Counted from the first letter of the stretch, positions 20,073 through 29,797 are shown. The stretch: DNA of 64,000 bases from Nitrospira sp. ND1 (GCF_900170025.1 NZ_FWEX01000006.1:452501-516500); one strand, 5' to 3'. Translations and numbers: made by a program. Notes: generated from the sequence alone by a model not told the origin.

Positions 20073-23042
20073 CTACACTCTCGTGGTTTTATCGACCTGC
20101 CCTAACTCTGCGGCGGCATCCGCCTCTTCCTGCAACCGCTCGCTGCCTTCATCCGCCGGCATGAATTGCTGCACCCGGGTGTTTCCGCTATCAACGGCGA
20201 ACACACTCCCCCGGGAATCCACCACGATGCCATACGGGAAGTTGAATTGTCCGTCACCACCGCCGAATCCACCCCACTGAGCGATAAAGTTGCCCTCACG
20301 GTCGAACTTCTCGACACGATGGTTGCCGGTATCCGTGACGTACACATCGCCCTGACCATCGACGGCAATGCCCCAAGGAGAGCGCAACTGTCCGGCTTCC
20401 TGCGCCAACGGGCTGCTGGCATGGCCGGCCTCGGAACTGCCGCCCCACTTGGTGAGCAACTGCGGCAATACGTTGGTGCTGGTATCGAACTTCTGCACGC
20501 GGTGATTACCCATATCGACGACATACACCGTGCCGTCGGCCTGATCTACGGCGATCCCGCGAGGGAAATAGAATTGACCGTCGCCGTTGCCGAAACTGCC
20601 CCATGACATGATGAACTCTCCGCTCATGTCGAACTTCTGCACTCTGAAGTTGGCGCTATCCACGACATAGATGTATCCGCGCACCCGATCGATCGCGATA
20701 CCCCATGGGGCATTGAACTGGCCTTCGCCGTTCCCTCGCGATCCGAACTTCATCAAATAGCCGCCCAGCTTCCCGTCGAACTTCTGCACGCGGTGATTGT
20801 TGGTATCCACCACGTAGACATCCCCCTTGGCATCGCAGGCGATACCCGTCGGGTTATGGAAGTTCGCATTGGCGGCGCCGAAATTCCCCCAGAGAATGAT
20901 GAAATTCCCCGTGCGATCGAATTTCTGGATACGGTTGTTCCCGTTGTCCACGACAAAGATCGACCCCTGTTGATCGATGGCCAGGCCATACATCGGCGCC
21001 ATGAATTCGCCGCCGTGCAACAACGACGCACCGCGACCAGGCTTGCCCCACTTGGAGACACAAAGATAGCCGGAGGTGTTGACGAGAATCGTCGCGCTCG
21101 CCGGGGTGGAGATATTGTTTCCAAGATCTTTGAACCAGACGATGACGGTCTTCTGCCCGTCCCCAGGAGACAGAATGAAGGGGATCGTTGCGCCGAACTT
21201 GATCGCCGGCGGCACCTCGACCCAGCCCGGCGTTCCCGCCATCGGGGTCATCGGGTTCTCTGAGATATAGTACGCCGCCACGCCGGTATCGAGGTCGGTG
21301 GCGGAAATCGTGACGACAATTTCAGGTGAGTTCGTCATAAACGCGCCGTGGTTGATCACCGCATACGGCGTCTGAGGAGCCGTGATATCGATCAGCACCG
21401 GCGTCGCGGACACTTCGTCCGACAATCCACTCTCCGTGCCGTCCTCATAGACCGCCGTCAGCGCGTAATAGTAGGCCTGGTCGTTGGTCAATCCCGAGTG
21501 ATTGTACGGACTGGTGACGCCCTCGATCTTGGTGCCGCCTTCCTGCGTCAGATTGGCCGAAGTATGAAAGTAGAGATTATAGGAGACCGCCCCAGGTACA
21601 TCCATCCAGCTCAAGAATGTTTCGGTATCTCCGGGCTTGATCGCCAGATTGCGGGGAATCGGGTACTCACTGACGGCTTGCGCACGTTCGCGCTCCGCCT
21701 TGCCACGGTCCAATTCTTCATCGGTCGGCACGTATTTGATGACCCGATGGTTACCGCTATCGACGACGTACACCGCCCCTTCTTTGTCCACGGCCACGCC
21801 GGAGGGAAAGTTTAACTGGCCCTCGGTCTTTCCACGATTTCCCCAGGCACAGAGGAAGGTCCCGTTTCCGTCGAACTTTTGAATGCGGTGGTTGCCCTGA
21901 TCGACGACATACACATTGCCCAAGGCATCGCAGGTCACGCCCCAGGGGGCTTTGAACTGGCCGGGACCGCTTCCTTCACGGCCCCACTTGGTCAAAAAGC
22001 TTCCGCGGGTATCGAACTTCTGAATGCGATTATTCCCTTCATCGGCCACATACGTATTCCCGACGAAGTCCACGGCCACACCGCGCGGGAAGAAAAAGGC
22101 CCCGTCGAAACTTCCATCCCGACCCCACTTCAACAACGGGGTTCCATCGCCCTTGAACTTTTGAATGCGGGCGTTGTTGGTATCGGTCACGTAAATATTG
22201 CCGTCCTGATCGGTGGTCACACCCCAGGGAGCGTCGAACTTATTCATGTCGGCCCCACGCCAGGCAAACCCGAACTTACCCCAGGCCTTCATGGGATTGC
22301 CGTCGGTGTCGAGGCGCTGCACGCGATTGTTTCCGGTATCGGCGACGTACACCTGCCCGTCCGAATTCGTGGTCAGTCCGCGCGGATAATAGAAGCCGCC
22401 TTCTGCGCTGCCGGCTTCGCCGCCCCAGCGACCGAGAAATTTTCCGTCTTTGTCGAATTTCTGGATGGAGTGATTATCGGTATCGGCCACGTAGATATTG
22501 CCGTCCTTGTCTACCGCAATACCAGTCGGAGAACTGAACTCGCCGTCCTCCACGCCCTCCTGCCCGATGATCTTGGCAATGAGGTAGGGAGCCGGGATCG
22601 CCATGACTTCCTGAGATTCGGGGCTCTCCCCCTTCTGCGTCACCACGGTCACGACATAGTGGTAGCACGTTCCGTTTGCCAAATCGTCATGCATGAAGGG
22701 CGACTGCGCACCTTCAATACATGTCCCCTTTTCCTTGGTCACGCCGATGACGGTTTTGAAATCTTCCGCGCTGGCGATGGGGCGAGTGAGTTCGGAGAAT
22801 TTAATCTGCACGCCCTTGGTGGTCATGAAATACAGGTTGTAATACATGGCCTCCGGCACAGCGTCCCAGGTAATCATCACCCGGCCATTTCCAGCTTGAG
22901 CGGCCACCCCAGTCGGTGCAGGAGGCAGGTCTTCCTCCTCAGCAACGGAGTCCCCGGCGCCCCACTCACTCTGACTTCCCTCCGCCGTGAGATACCGCCG
23001 GTCAAACCGAAACATTTCGTCGAGCAGCCAAGCCTTGATCAT
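20073..23042 (-). CDS. Large NHL-repeat protein with two six-bladed propellers and FN3-like domains
   Basis: 989 residues. Order seen: short N-terminus; FN3-like domain (about 42-150, [20 protein letters not shown]); six NHL repeats (about 165-440; units like [20 protein letters not shown]); second FN3-like domain (about 465-545); an Ig-like domain (about 550-660); six more NHL repeats (about 680-965); an acidic tail. Twelve repeats in two sets of six point to two beta-propellers. No signal peptide is visible despite the extracellular-looking architecture. ATG supported by GAGGAACACC upstream. NHL propellers bind proteins, RNA or ligands; the partner is unknown. Confidence 0.85.
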   Translation of the reverse strand: MIKAWLLDEMFRFDRRYLTAEGSQSEWGAGDSVAEEEDLPPAPTGVAAQAGNGRVMITWDAVPEAMYYNLYFMTTKGVQIKFSELTRPIASAEDFKTVIGVTKEKGTCIEGAQSPFMHDDLANGTCYHYVVTVVTQKGESPESQEVMAIPAPYLIAKIIGQEGVEDGEFSSPTGIAVDKDGNIYVADTDNHSIQKFDKDGKFLGRWGGEAGSAEGGFYYPRGLTTNSDGQVYVADTGNNRVQRLDTDGNPMKAWGKFGFAWRGADMNKFDAPWGVTTDQDGNIYVTDTNNARIQKFKGDGTPLLKWGRDGSFDGAFFFPRGVAVDFVGNTYVADEGNNRIQKFDTRGSFLTKWGREGSGPGQFKAPWGVTCDALGNVYVVDQGNHRIQKFDGNGTFLCAWGNRGKTEGQLNFPSGVAVDKEGAVYVVDSGNHRVIKYVPTDEELDRGKAERERAQAVSEYPIPRNLAIKPGDTETFLSWMDVPGAVSYNLYFHTSANLTQEGGTKIEGVTSPYNHSGLTNDQAYYYALTAVYEDGTESGLSDEVSATPVLIDITAPQTPYAVINHGAFMTNSPEIVVTISATDLDTGVAAYYISENPMTPMAGTPGWVEVPPAIKFGATIPFILSPGDGQKTVIVWFKDLGNNISTPASATILVNTSGYLCVSKWGKPGRGASLLHGGEFMAPMYGLAIDQQGSIFVVDNGNNRIQKFDRTGNFIILWGNFGAANANFHNPTGIACDAKGDVYVVDTNNHRVQKFDGKLGGYLMKFGSRGNGEGQFNAPWGIAIDRVRGYIYVVDSANFRVQKFDMSGEFIMSWGSFGNGDGQFYFPRGIAVDQADGTVYVVDMGNHRVQKFDTSTNVLPQLLTKWGGSSEAGHASSPLAQEAGQLRSPWGIAVDGQGDVYVTDTGNHRVEKFDREGNFIAQWGGFGGGDGQFNFPYGIVVDSRGSVFAVDSGNTRVQQFMPADEGSERLQEEADAAAELGQVDKTTRV

Positions 23043-23360
23043 GGTGTTCCTCGTGGTACGAGATTGGTGAAGATTGGCGGATGTTTCAATAACTTAGATC
23101 GGCCAGTCTAACAAAGCGAAAAGAAGGGAGTCAAGGCAAGACCCGCGTGGCCTGGGACGCTCTGGAGGCTCTTCCGCTGATACATCGGCAACGGAGTCAC
23201 CGCGCCGACCAGAGCGTACGAAGCCGCGCGCTAGGCAGGGTAGGCATCCATCCCCCCAAAGCTGGATGGACGCATTTCTTTCGAATGTCATAGGCTCTGC
23301 ACTCTCGACGTTGGATAACAACGCGCGTGCCCGGTAAGATGAACCAATCGGAGGTGTACC
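23043..23360. other. Divergent intergenic region (318 bases)
   Basis: Lies between the divergent NHL gene and the secreted-protein gene at 23361. I see no supported gene. A possible plus-strand promoter is TTGGAT (23311-23316) with TAAGAT (23335-23340), spacing 18, followed by the ribosome binding site GGAGGTG just before the ATG at 23361. The 110-codon minus-strand reading frame at 23094-23426 has no family features. Confidence 0.4.
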
Positions 23361-23927
23361 ATGTGGCCAACACGACTTGTGCTCGCAACCCTCGCCGCGA
23401 GTCTGCTCCTTACTCCCAGCGTGCACGCGGTCGAGTCATCCCCTGTAGAAATGTGGGAATGCCCAGGCCCAGAGGGAACGATCCTCTACACCAACAAAGA
23501 GCGACCCGATTGTCAGGCCAAGGTCCTCAAAGCGCTCTCCGTTGTGCCCTCGCTACCCGATCTGCCACTCGCCCCTCCCAACGGTTCGACCTATCAGCCG
23601 ACCCCGAAAGCGAAAGATTTTTCATACGACACCCCCATCGGCGCCTTGCGCAATCTCTCCCAGATACCCGAGTCAGGACGCGACTGGTATGCGGGCAACG
23701 CCAGCGGCGGGTCGGTGCAGGGCGAAGTTTGCAGCATGTATATGGAATGGATTCATCTGAATCAGAACAGCCGTGGCGGTCACTTCTTCGGCACCGATCC
23801 GTCGTACGGCAGCAATCCGACGGCCCGAAACTGGTACACCCCGAGTTACTCATTCTATGACAACGCCCGATACGTCACCCTGTCACAGATCTTCGGCGCG
23901 GGTTTTGTTCCAATCGGTTGCCACTAG
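23361..23927 (+). CDS. Exported protein with DUF4124-like N-terminal motif
   Basis: 188 residues: signal peptide (cut likely after VHA, residue 23), then MWECPGPEGTILYTNKERPDC, which resembles DUF4124, a cysteine-paired motif common in secreted proteobacterial proteins. The rest is rich in Tyr, Asn, Ser and Gly and ends with a Cys two residues from the C-terminus. Strong Shine-Dalgarno GGAGGTGTACC. Function unknown. Followed by a hairpin terminator. Confidence 0.75.
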   Translation: MWPTRLVLATLAASLLLTPSVHAVESSPVEMWECPGPEGTILYTNKERPDCQAKVLKALSVVPSLPDLPLAPPNGSTYQPTPKAKDFSYDTPIGALRNLSQIPESGRDWYAGNASGGSVQGEVCSMYMEWIHLNQNSRGGHFFGTDPSYGSNPTARNWYTPSYSFYDNARYVTLSQIFGAGFVPIGCH

Positions 23928-23965
23928 GTGCTCGCAGCCGCGAACTGCTGCTGATCGTCAGACAC

Positions 23966-24015
23966 AAAAGGCCTTCGGGAAAACCCCCTTCACAGGAGTC
24001 TCTCGAAGGCCTTTT
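23966..24015. terminator. Bidirectional Rho-independent terminator
   Basis: Perfect 12-base inverted repeat AAAAGGCCTTCG (23966-23977) and CGAAGGCCTTTT (24004-24015) with a 26-base loop. T-runs follow on both strands, suiting the convergent genes on either side (23361-23927 and scpB). Confidence 0.85.
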
Positions 24016-24095
24016 ATGCATAACGACTGAAAAAGCGCCGGCGGCAATGCGGGGCGAATCTATCGGAGTCTTTGAGCAGACATTGCGACCAGCAG

Positions 24096-25013
24096 TCAGG
24101 ACTCTTCCGCGATATCGGCGACTACAAGGTCCCCTCCGGCCTCATTCTCCAGAACGAGTGACTCTGAAGTCTGCCCCGCTTCATCTGCCGGCTCAAGAAG
24201 AGCCACAGGCTCATCCATGCCTTCGGACAGCCCTTCGACGACCGCCTCTGTAGATTGCGTCACGGGCTCTCCATCAACTGCCACGACCTCATCAATCGGC
24301 AACATCGCCTGCTCAGATTCGCCCAACTCTTTGAACTCACGAAGCGGCGGCAGCTGAGATAAATCGCGCAACCCAAAATGTTCGAGGAAAAACTTGGTCG
24401 TCCCATACATGATCGGGCGGCCCGGCTCTTCCTTGCGGCCAACGATGCGCACGAGTTTTCGCTCCAGCAGCGTCCGAATAACCCCTGATGTTTCGACCCC
24501 TCGAATCTGCTCGACCTCCGCGCGAACGATCGGCTGCTTGTAGGCAATGATCGCCAGGGATTCCAAGGCTGAGCGCGAGAGTTTCGAGGGAGACTTTACC
24601 TTCTCCAACCGTTTGAGCCACGGGGCGAATTCGGCCTTGGTGACGATCCGGTAACCGCCGGCCACTTCAGCCAACTGCAGCCCGCGGCCTTCCTGCTCAT
24701 AGTCCTGAGCAAGGCTCGCGAGCGCCTGATCGACATCCTGCTTCGTAACCGCTCCGAGCAATGCCAAGAACCGTGTGACCGGAATAGGCTCGGCAGTCAC
24801 AAAGAGCAAGGCCTCGAGGATACCCTTCAGTGCGCGCATGTCGGACAGCGCAGAATCGGCCGCCGGGGCCGCCATGTCGTGGACAACGCCCTTGCCCGAC
24901 TCCGGCACCACCTCAACCGCATCGAGTGACGCAGTCGGCTCGTCAACCGGATCCCGCACCTCGATCGATTCCTCGATTGCCTCCTCCACGCCGGGACTCA
25001 TAGGTTCTTCCAT
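24096..25013 (-). CDS. scpB: Segregation and condensation protein B
   Basis: 305 residues. The winged-helix core (about 65-215) shows LKGILEALLFVTAEPIPVTRFLALLG, SRSALESLAIIAYKQPIVRAEVEQIRG and YGTTKFFLEHFGLRDLSQLPPL. It has an acidic N-terminal extension of about 60 residues and an acidic C-terminal tail of about 85 residues (ending VVADIAEES), both longer than in most ScpB proteins. ScpB with ScpA forms the kleisin module of SMC condensin. The start overlaps the end of scpA by 16 bases, with a GGAGGAG site ahead of it. Confidence 0.93.
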   Translation of the reverse strand: MEEPMSPGVEEAIEESIEVRDPVDEPTASLDAVEVVPESGKGVVHDMAAPAADSALSDMRALKGILEALLFVTAEPIPVTRFLALLGAVTKQDVDQALASLAQDYEQEGRGLQLAEVAGGYRIVTKAEFAPWLKRLEKVKSPSKLSRSALESLAIIAYKQPIVRAEVEQIRGVETSGVIRTLLERKLVRIVGRKEEPGRPIMYGTTKFFLEHFGLRDLSQLPPLREFKELGESEQAMLPIDEVVAVDGEPVTQSTEAVVEGLSEGMDEPVALLEPADEAGQTSESLVLENEAGGDLVVADIAEES

Positions 25014-25777
25014 TCAGACTCCTCCACTAGCTCCCCTTCCGCAACCGCTGAGAAGGCACGCGAGACAAGAATCGCCCCGAAAGTTTCACTCTGAAACACG
25101 CGCACGACCCTGATTCGAATCAATTCGAGCAGGGCCAGGAAGGTCACGATCACCACAAGCCGATGACTCGACTCCTCGAACAGCGCCGTAAAGGCCATGG
25201 ATTCATGCAGTTCCAGCGCCTCGATAATGGCGCTCATACGGGTGCGGACCGTGAGGTTGTCCGGAATGATTTCAACAAGTCGCTTGCCTGGATGGCGGGA
25301 CAAGACCCCCTGCAGCGCATCAACCAGATCAAAGAGGGAAATTTCGTCGAGCAGACTCTCGTCTTTCTTGACCTCGACCGGCGGACCGGGCTCGCGCGAA
25401 AACACATCCCGCCATAGACGTTCTTTATAGTCCAGCTGCGAAGCCGCCTCTTTGAACTGCTTATATTCGAGCAGTCGCCGGACGAGTTCTTCGCGCGGAT
25501 CGGGGCCGTCCTCCTCGTCCACCGCCACCTCGTCGACCGGCAACAACATCCGTGACTTGATATGCAGCAGGGTCGCCGCCATCACGAGGAATTCACCGGC
25601 CACAGCCAGGTTCAATTCCTTCATCACCGACAGATAGTCCAAGTATTGCTGCGCGATCAGCGCAATCGGAATATCGTAGATGTTGATTTCGTTTTTCTTA
25701 ATGAGGTGCAAGAGGAGATCGAGAGGACCTTCGAAATTCTCGATCTTGACTTGGTAGGGCAGTTCAGGTTGGTCCAT
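24998..25777 (-). CDS. scpA: Segregation and condensation protein A (kleisin)
   Basis: 259 residues, normal for ScpA. Starts YQVKIENFEGPLDLLLHLIKKNEINIYDIPIALIAQQYLDYL, the SMC-neck-binding kleisin N-terminus, with the C-terminal winged helix near VTFLALLELIRIRVVRVFQSETFGAI. Links the SMC heads and ScpB in chromosome condensation. Followed directly by scpB. Confidence 0.95.
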   Translation of the reverse strand: MDQPELPYQVKIENFEGPLDLLLHLIKKNEINIYDIPIALIAQQYLDYLSVMKELNLAVAGEFLVMAATLLHIKSRMLLPVDEVAVDEEDGPDPREELVRRLLEYKQFKEAASQLDYKERLWRDVFSREPGPPVEVKKDESLLDEISLFDLVDALQGVLSRHPGKRLVEIIPDNLTVRTRMSAIIEALELHESMAFTALFEESSHRLVVIVTFLALLELIRIRVVRVFQSETFGAILVSRAFSAVAEGELVEESEWKNL

Positions 25778-25875
25778 CAGGTACGAGAGGCTCCCTTGGC
25801 CAAAGTTTCAATCTTATACCAATTTATGGGGGGACCGGGCAAGGCTAAAACTATATGTTGTGGGTTCAACCAGGG

Positions 25876-27030
25876 CTACTTGGCCCTGATGATATAGACC
25901 AACAGCCCCAGCGCCATGACAAATAGGAAGATCGTGACGGCCTGGGAAAATGGAGCCGAGGCAGAAGCCGTAGGACCCGGCATCGTTGTGCTGACACGAG
26001 CGGTTCTGGTCAGCTGCGGTGTGCGCGCGAAGGTCGCCTGTGCGAGATCATCGGCCTGTTTAAATGCGGCATCGGAAAAGTCGGCCTGCGATCCGAATCG
26101 CGCGGAGGCAAACGTAGCCGGACGGTCGAAGATGGCGAACAGAAAAAATGCTTCCCGATCGAACTGAGACGAAGAGAAGTCGCACTTCGCACGGCAATGC
26201 GCACCGGAAAATCCTGTTCCGAGGTGAAATACCGCTCGCGAAAAATTTGCATCCTGCTCAAACACCACTTCCAGAAACTCAGTTAACCCCTGAAAGGTCG
26301 CCCCGCGAAAAATCGCCGGGCCGGCAAACACCGAGCGGTGAAATCGAGCGTGCGGGCCGAAATGCGTATCCGAAAACATGGCTCCCTGCGTAAATCGATC
26401 CTGAACAAAATAACTCTCCTGATGGAAGGTCGAATTCGATCCATCGACCAGGCCGAGAAACACGGTGCGCGAGAGGTCGACGAATCCGGCGAAATCCGTG
26501 TGCGCCAACACCACCGGTCCGGTGATCAACAGAAACCCGCTCTTGAGCCGGTTGACGATCCGTCCTTTCACCCTCGACTGCTTGATCACGAATGGCCCGC
26601 GGATGACATGCACCTCCTCGTCATTCAGCCCCTCAAGCACTCGACGGTCCTCGGGTGCCAGGTCGCCCACCGCACTCGCCTTCTGAGCCGGCAGCTCATC
26701 GAGGACCAGGTCGCCCTGAATCACGACTCCAGACAGGTCCAGCCCCTTTCCCGCCGCCAGCGCCCGCAGCAATTCTTGCGCGGATACGGCACGTGCCTCC
26801 CGCTCAGCCTCGGTACAGGTATTCGGTAAATGCAGGGTGAACACAGCCACTGCGCTTTTTACACCCGTCTCCGCGGCACATTCCGCGCGCAGTGCAACGG
26901 GGAGCAGCACCATTCCCCACAACACCCCTATTACGGCCCAAATGGGAAATCCACGAGGCCGAGAGGATCGGGATGATGATTCCACAAAACCTCTCCGAAC
27001 CAACCGAGAAACACATAACGGTGCGAACAC
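25876..27030 (-). CDS. Membrane-anchored pentapeptide-repeat-like protein
   Basis: 384 residues: N-terminal hydrophobic segment (WAVIGVLWGMVLLPVALRA, possible signal), a Cys-containing region, then about 30 imperfect pentapeptide units with A/S and F at regular spacing (DFAGFVDLSRTVFLG, RFHRSVFAGPAIFRGATFQG, NFSRAVFHLG), predicted to form a right-handed quadrilateral beta-helix, then a C-terminal transmembrane helix (VTIFLFVMALGLLVYIIRAK). GTG start supported by GGGGGAG five bases upstream. Function unknown; probably faces the periplasm. Divergent from the Lon-domain gene, 37 bases away. Confidence 0.75.
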   Translation of the reverse strand: MFAPLCVSRLVRRGFVESSSRSSRPRGFPIWAVIGVLWGMVLLPVALRAECAAETGVKSAVAVFTLHLPNTCTEAEREARAVSAQELLRALAAGKGLDLSGVVIQGDLVLDELPAQKASAVGDLAPEDRRVLEGLNDEEVHVIRGPFVIKQSRVKGRIVNRLKSGFLLITGPVVLAHTDFAGFVDLSRTVFLGLVDGSNSTFHQESYFVQDRFTQGAMFSDTHFGPHARFHRSVFAGPAIFRGATFQGLTEFLEVVFEQDANFSRAVFHLGTGFSGAHCRAKCDFSSSQFDREAFFLFAIFDRPATFASARFGSQADFSDAAFKQADDLAQATFARTPQLTRTARVSTTMPGPTASASAPFSQAVTIFLFVMALGLLVYIIRAK

Positions 27031-27067
27031 TTTACTCCCCCAATGCCTTTGCTACACTTCGACTCAT

Positions 27068-27748
27068 ATGTCCGCGATTACACCCGTGGTTCATACCAGC
27101 GGAGGCCGACGCTTCCTATGCACGGTCTTTGTCTGCACCGTTGTGCTACTCGCAACTATCCCGCGCGCCGGCGCAGAAGCGGTGGTCGAAGTCCCGATGC
27201 TCGCGGCGATCCAATCGAATAACCTCGGCGTGTTCGAAGTGCTCCTGTTGCGTTGGGATCACCGGCCAAGCCCCTCGCCCATGGAGCTGCAATGGCTGGG
27301 CGGCAACATCCGGCCCGGACAGACGAACCTCAGTTCCATGGTCCTTGCCTTTCAATATGCGCTCGCCCACACGCCACAGATCGATCATGCGGGAACGGTC
27401 AGTGCCATGGGCATCGCATACGCCGCAACCGGGACAGACGGCCCGAGCGCAGGGGCAGTGATGACGGTCGGATTTGCGGCGCTATTGAAAGGAGATCATA
27501 TCCGGCGAGGGATTGCCTTAACCGGTACGATTGCCAAGGATGGCACCATCGGACCCGTGGGCGGCATCCCCGACAAGATTCGTGCGGCAGCCCGCGAGGG
27601 TTATCGCACGATCCTGATCCCCCAAGGCCAGCGGGACGATCCGCGCTGGAACCTCAACCGGCTCGCCTGGGAGCTCAACGTTGAAGTCACGGAGGTCGCC
27701 ACAGTCGAGGAGGCCTACCGTCTCATGACCGGAGGCACACTCGAATAG
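27068..27748 (+). CDS. Exported Lon-type (S16) serine protease domain without ATPase
   Basis: 226 residues from the ATG at 27068, which gives a clear signal peptide (RRFLCTVFVCTVVLLATIPRA, cut near AGA). The longer upstream frame has no secretion signal. The body is a Lon proteolytic domain: Ser127 in GTDGPSAGA and Lys170 in GGIPDKIRAA form the Ser-Lys dyad, and GIALTGTIAKDGTIGPVGG is the hallmark loop. AAA+ ATPase and substrate-binding domains are missing, so it cannot unfold proteins by itself. Likely a periplasmic peptidase (inference from the signal peptide). Confidence 0.82.
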   Translation: MSAITPVVHTSGGRRFLCTVFVCTVVLLATIPRAGAEAVVEVPMLAAIQSNNLGVFEVLLLRWDHRPSPSPMELQWLGGNIRPGQTNLSSMVLAFQYALAHTPQIDHAGTVSAMGIAYAATGTDGPSAGAVMTVGFAALLKGDHIRRGIALTGTIAKDGTIGPVGGIPDKIRAAAREGYRTILIPQGQRDDPRWNLNRLAWELNVEVTEVATVEEAYRLMTGGTLE

Positions 27749-27775
27749 GAGTCTCGCGGTCGGTGGACGCCGCGG

Positions 27776-28228
27776 CTACGCTTCCACCCCCAACCCTTCG
27801 ACGATTGCCCGAAACTCCGCGTCCGTGAGACGATGCATGCCAAGACTAAGCCGCCGAGTCAATTCGGCCTGCGCCTCGATACCCAACACCCGCTGAAGCA
27901 GAGCCTGACAGTCCGGCGCATGACCCTGCCAACGCCGGAGCGGCGTGACCCGAACAAATCCATATCGGGCTTCTGTTCGCACCTCGTCCTTGAGCAATTC
28001 ATCCAGGGCTTGAAACGGCTGGACCGGTGAAGTAATCGTAAACTCCGCTCGAATACCTTCCTTCAGCACATACACCAGTCCGTGGGAGTCCTGCGCCAAA
28101 AACTTCTGGAGATTGTCGCGAATCAAGGCCGTGCAGAGACCCCAAATCCCGGCGCCAAGCTGCAGCTCGGCACTCTCCTGGGAGGTCCGTTCACGAAGGG
28201 CTCCGGCGATAAACAAAAAATGGCTCAT
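27776..28228 (-). CDS. Conserved-looking protein of unknown function
   Basis: 150 residues, no signal peptide or membrane segment. Contains HFLFIAGALRERTSQESAELQLGAG at the start and a helical, Leu/Arg-rich C-terminus (LTRRLSLGMHRLTDAEFRAIVEGLGV). No family recognised. ATG start; convergent with the Lon-domain gene, 27 bases apart. Codon use looks like that of a real gene. Confidence 0.55.
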   Translation of the reverse strand: MSHFLFIAGALRERTSQESAELQLGAGIWGLCTALIRDNLQKFLAQDSHGLVYVLKEGIRAEFTITSPVQPFQALDELLKDEVRTEARYGFVRVTPLRRWQGHAPDCQALLQRVLGIEAQAELTRRLSLGMHRLTDAEFRAIVEGLGVEA

Positions 28229-28439
28229 GAAATCTACAGGATCAGGATGATGGCCAGAAGCCGCTACCAGCGGAGCACCACAGCGACGGGCGCGAGGAAT
28301 CTTCCCCAGACAGCCCCAGGCCTGTCTGGACGGAGGTCACCATCAGGCCTGTTCAGTGGAGCCTTCACTGGCTAGGGAGCACGTGGCACAAAGAGGCATC
28401 AACCGAGCACAACCCGGTAAGCCACGACACCAACGTGGG

Positions 28440-29033
28440 CTAATTGTTGCGATACTCGTCTGCGTCGTCGAGGAGATCTTCCGACTTTTCCAGATAGTCC
28501 ACGTCGTCGTCTTCACCATCGAGTCCGAGTTCTTCTTCGATCTCTTCTTCGATTTCTTCCGACACATCCTCAAGGTCTTCCGCCATTTCCTCTTCGTCAT
28601 CGAGCTCCAGCGGTCGAGGCTCGGGCTCCACCTTCGCCGCCTTGCTGACCTCCGGCACTGGAGGCTTCGCAGGTTTCGACTCAGGAATCACGGCCGACTG
28701 TTCGACCGGAGGGTTGACCTTGGGGGGCGCAGGCTTGGGTTTGGGCTTTGCCGCAGGCTTGACGGCTTTCGGCGCCGGCTTCACCGCTTTGGAGACGGGC
28801 TTCGCCTTGGAAGGACGTTTGGCCGCTGCAGCCGGTTTTTGGGCCACTTTTCTTGCGGGCTTGACGACTTTCTTCGCGGCAGGTTTCCCCTTTACCGCTA
28901 CCGCCTTCTTGGCCTTCACAGGCTTCTTAGCTGCCACGGCTTTCTTCAGCTTCGTCGCCTTTTTCACCGCGACTTTTTTCGGCGGCGAGGCTTTGGCAGC
29001 AACGCTTTTCTTTTTCACGATTTTCTTCGCCAT
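28440..29033 (-). CDS. Histone H1-like Lys/Ala/Pro-rich protein with acidic C-terminus
   Basis: 197 residues from the ATG at 29033 (Shine-Dalgarno GAGAGGAGG, 7 bases away). Residues 1-110 are almost entirely Lys, Ala, Val and Pro (repeats such as KKAVAAKKPVKAKKAVA), like the C-terminal domain of histone H1 and bacterial Hc1/AlgP proteins. Residues 140-190 are strongly acidic (EEEMAEDLEDVSEEIEEEIE). The basic half should bind DNA or RNA; the acidic half could tune that or bind a partner. The long plus-strand reading frame opposite is an artefact of the repeats. Confidence 0.75.
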   Translation of the reverse strand: MAKKIVKKKSVAAKASPPKKVAVKKATKLKKAVAAKKPVKAKKAVAVKGKPAAKKVVKPARKVAQKPAAAAKRPSKAKPVSKAVKPAPKAVKPAAKPKPKPAPPKVNPPVEQSAVIPESKPAKPPVPEVSKAAKVEPEPRPLELDDEEEMAEDLEDVSEEIEEEIEEELGLDGEDDDVDYLEKSEDLLDDADEYRNN

Positions 29034-29302
29034 TCCACGTCCTCCTCTCAGGTCTTCAGCATGGCACGTCGGTGGTAAAGCGGCCTCCATCTAGCATGAA
29101 CAAGCGGGTTCTTGCAACCATCCTGCACCCACGGCTGACTGTGTCAGGCTGCAACGCTGTCGCGCCCCTGCAAGCATTCACATTCGTGCCGTCGGCGCCG
29201 CCCGGGCGCATCCAGCACGACCCGGCGTGTTCCTTCCTCCAGCCCAGGCGAATGCCTCCCCATAGGCCGACTGAATCCTTCCGTCGGGAACCTGTCTCTA
29301 TG

Positions 29303-29308
29303 TATAAT
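29303..29308 (+). promoter_or_regulatory. Candidate -10 box of the cupredoxin gene
   Basis: A perfect TATAAT preceded by TG (TGTATAAT), 33 bases ahead of the ATG at 29342. No convincing -35 box lies at the usual distance, so it may act as an extended -10 promoter. Confidence 0.4.
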
Positions 29309-29341
29309 AGATGTATATTGATTCACCGGAATGACGACGCT

Positions 29342-29716
29342 ATGAGCTGGAGACTGTTCTTCTTCGTATTGGCGACAAGCACCTTGATAGCCTGGCCGAC
29401 CTCTGCGACGCCACCGGCGACGCAAGTCCTGATGGACAGCGGATCACCCTATTATGTGCCTGCAGCTGTGACTGTAACCGCCGGCGGCGCCATCCGTTGG
29501 GAAAATCCAACGCCCACCCACCATACCGTGACCCACGATGCATGCCTTGAAGAAACCGGCCGTTGCGCCTTCGACTCAGGGGCCGTCGAACCGGGAGGAG
29601 CCTACACCATCCCAAGCCTGCCGCCTGGCCGTTACCCCTATCAATGCCGCATTCACCCCATTATGCGCGGCATGATTATCGTGACGGAGTCGCCGCTGCT
29701 TCCCTCGCAGACGTAG
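29342..29716 (+). CDS. Exported cupredoxin (plastocyanin-like)
   Basis: 124 residues: signal peptide (cut near TSATPP, about residue 22) and one cupredoxin domain. Type 1 copper ligands: His61 (THHTVTHD), Cys102, His105 and Met108 or Met111 (YQCRIHPIMRGM). The loop between Cys and His is short, as in small blue copper proteins. A periplasmic electron carrier is likely; nitrite oxidisers use many such proteins, but the partner cannot be read from here. The start was moved in from a longer frame because the ATG at 29342 begins a proper signal sequence. Confidence 0.85.
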   Translation: MSWRLFFFVLATSTLIAWPTSATPPATQVLMDSGSPYYVPAAVTVTAGGAIRWENPTPTHHTVTHDACLEETGRCAFDSGAVEPGGAYTIPSLPPGRYPYQCRIHPIMRGMIIVTESPLLPSQT

Positions 29717-29797
29717 CCACTCCTCCTCATCGAGGTTCTTGCACGTCAGCGCCGCGCTCGTGTAGGCTGCGGCTTTTCGTGCCTAGGACCTAACCAG

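Noticed and set aside
21879-23111. 410-codon open frame on the plus strand
   Set aside because: It mirrors the NHL-repeat gene; its apparent repeats are reverse images of the NHL units.
23094-23426. 110-codon open frame on the minus strand
   Set aside because: Overlaps the start of a secreted-protein gene on the other strand, no ribosome binding site, no family features.
28356-29078. 240-codon and 150-codon open frames on the plus strand
   Set aside because: Reverse images of the Lys/Ala-rich gene. The minus strand has the ribosome binding site and plausible composition.
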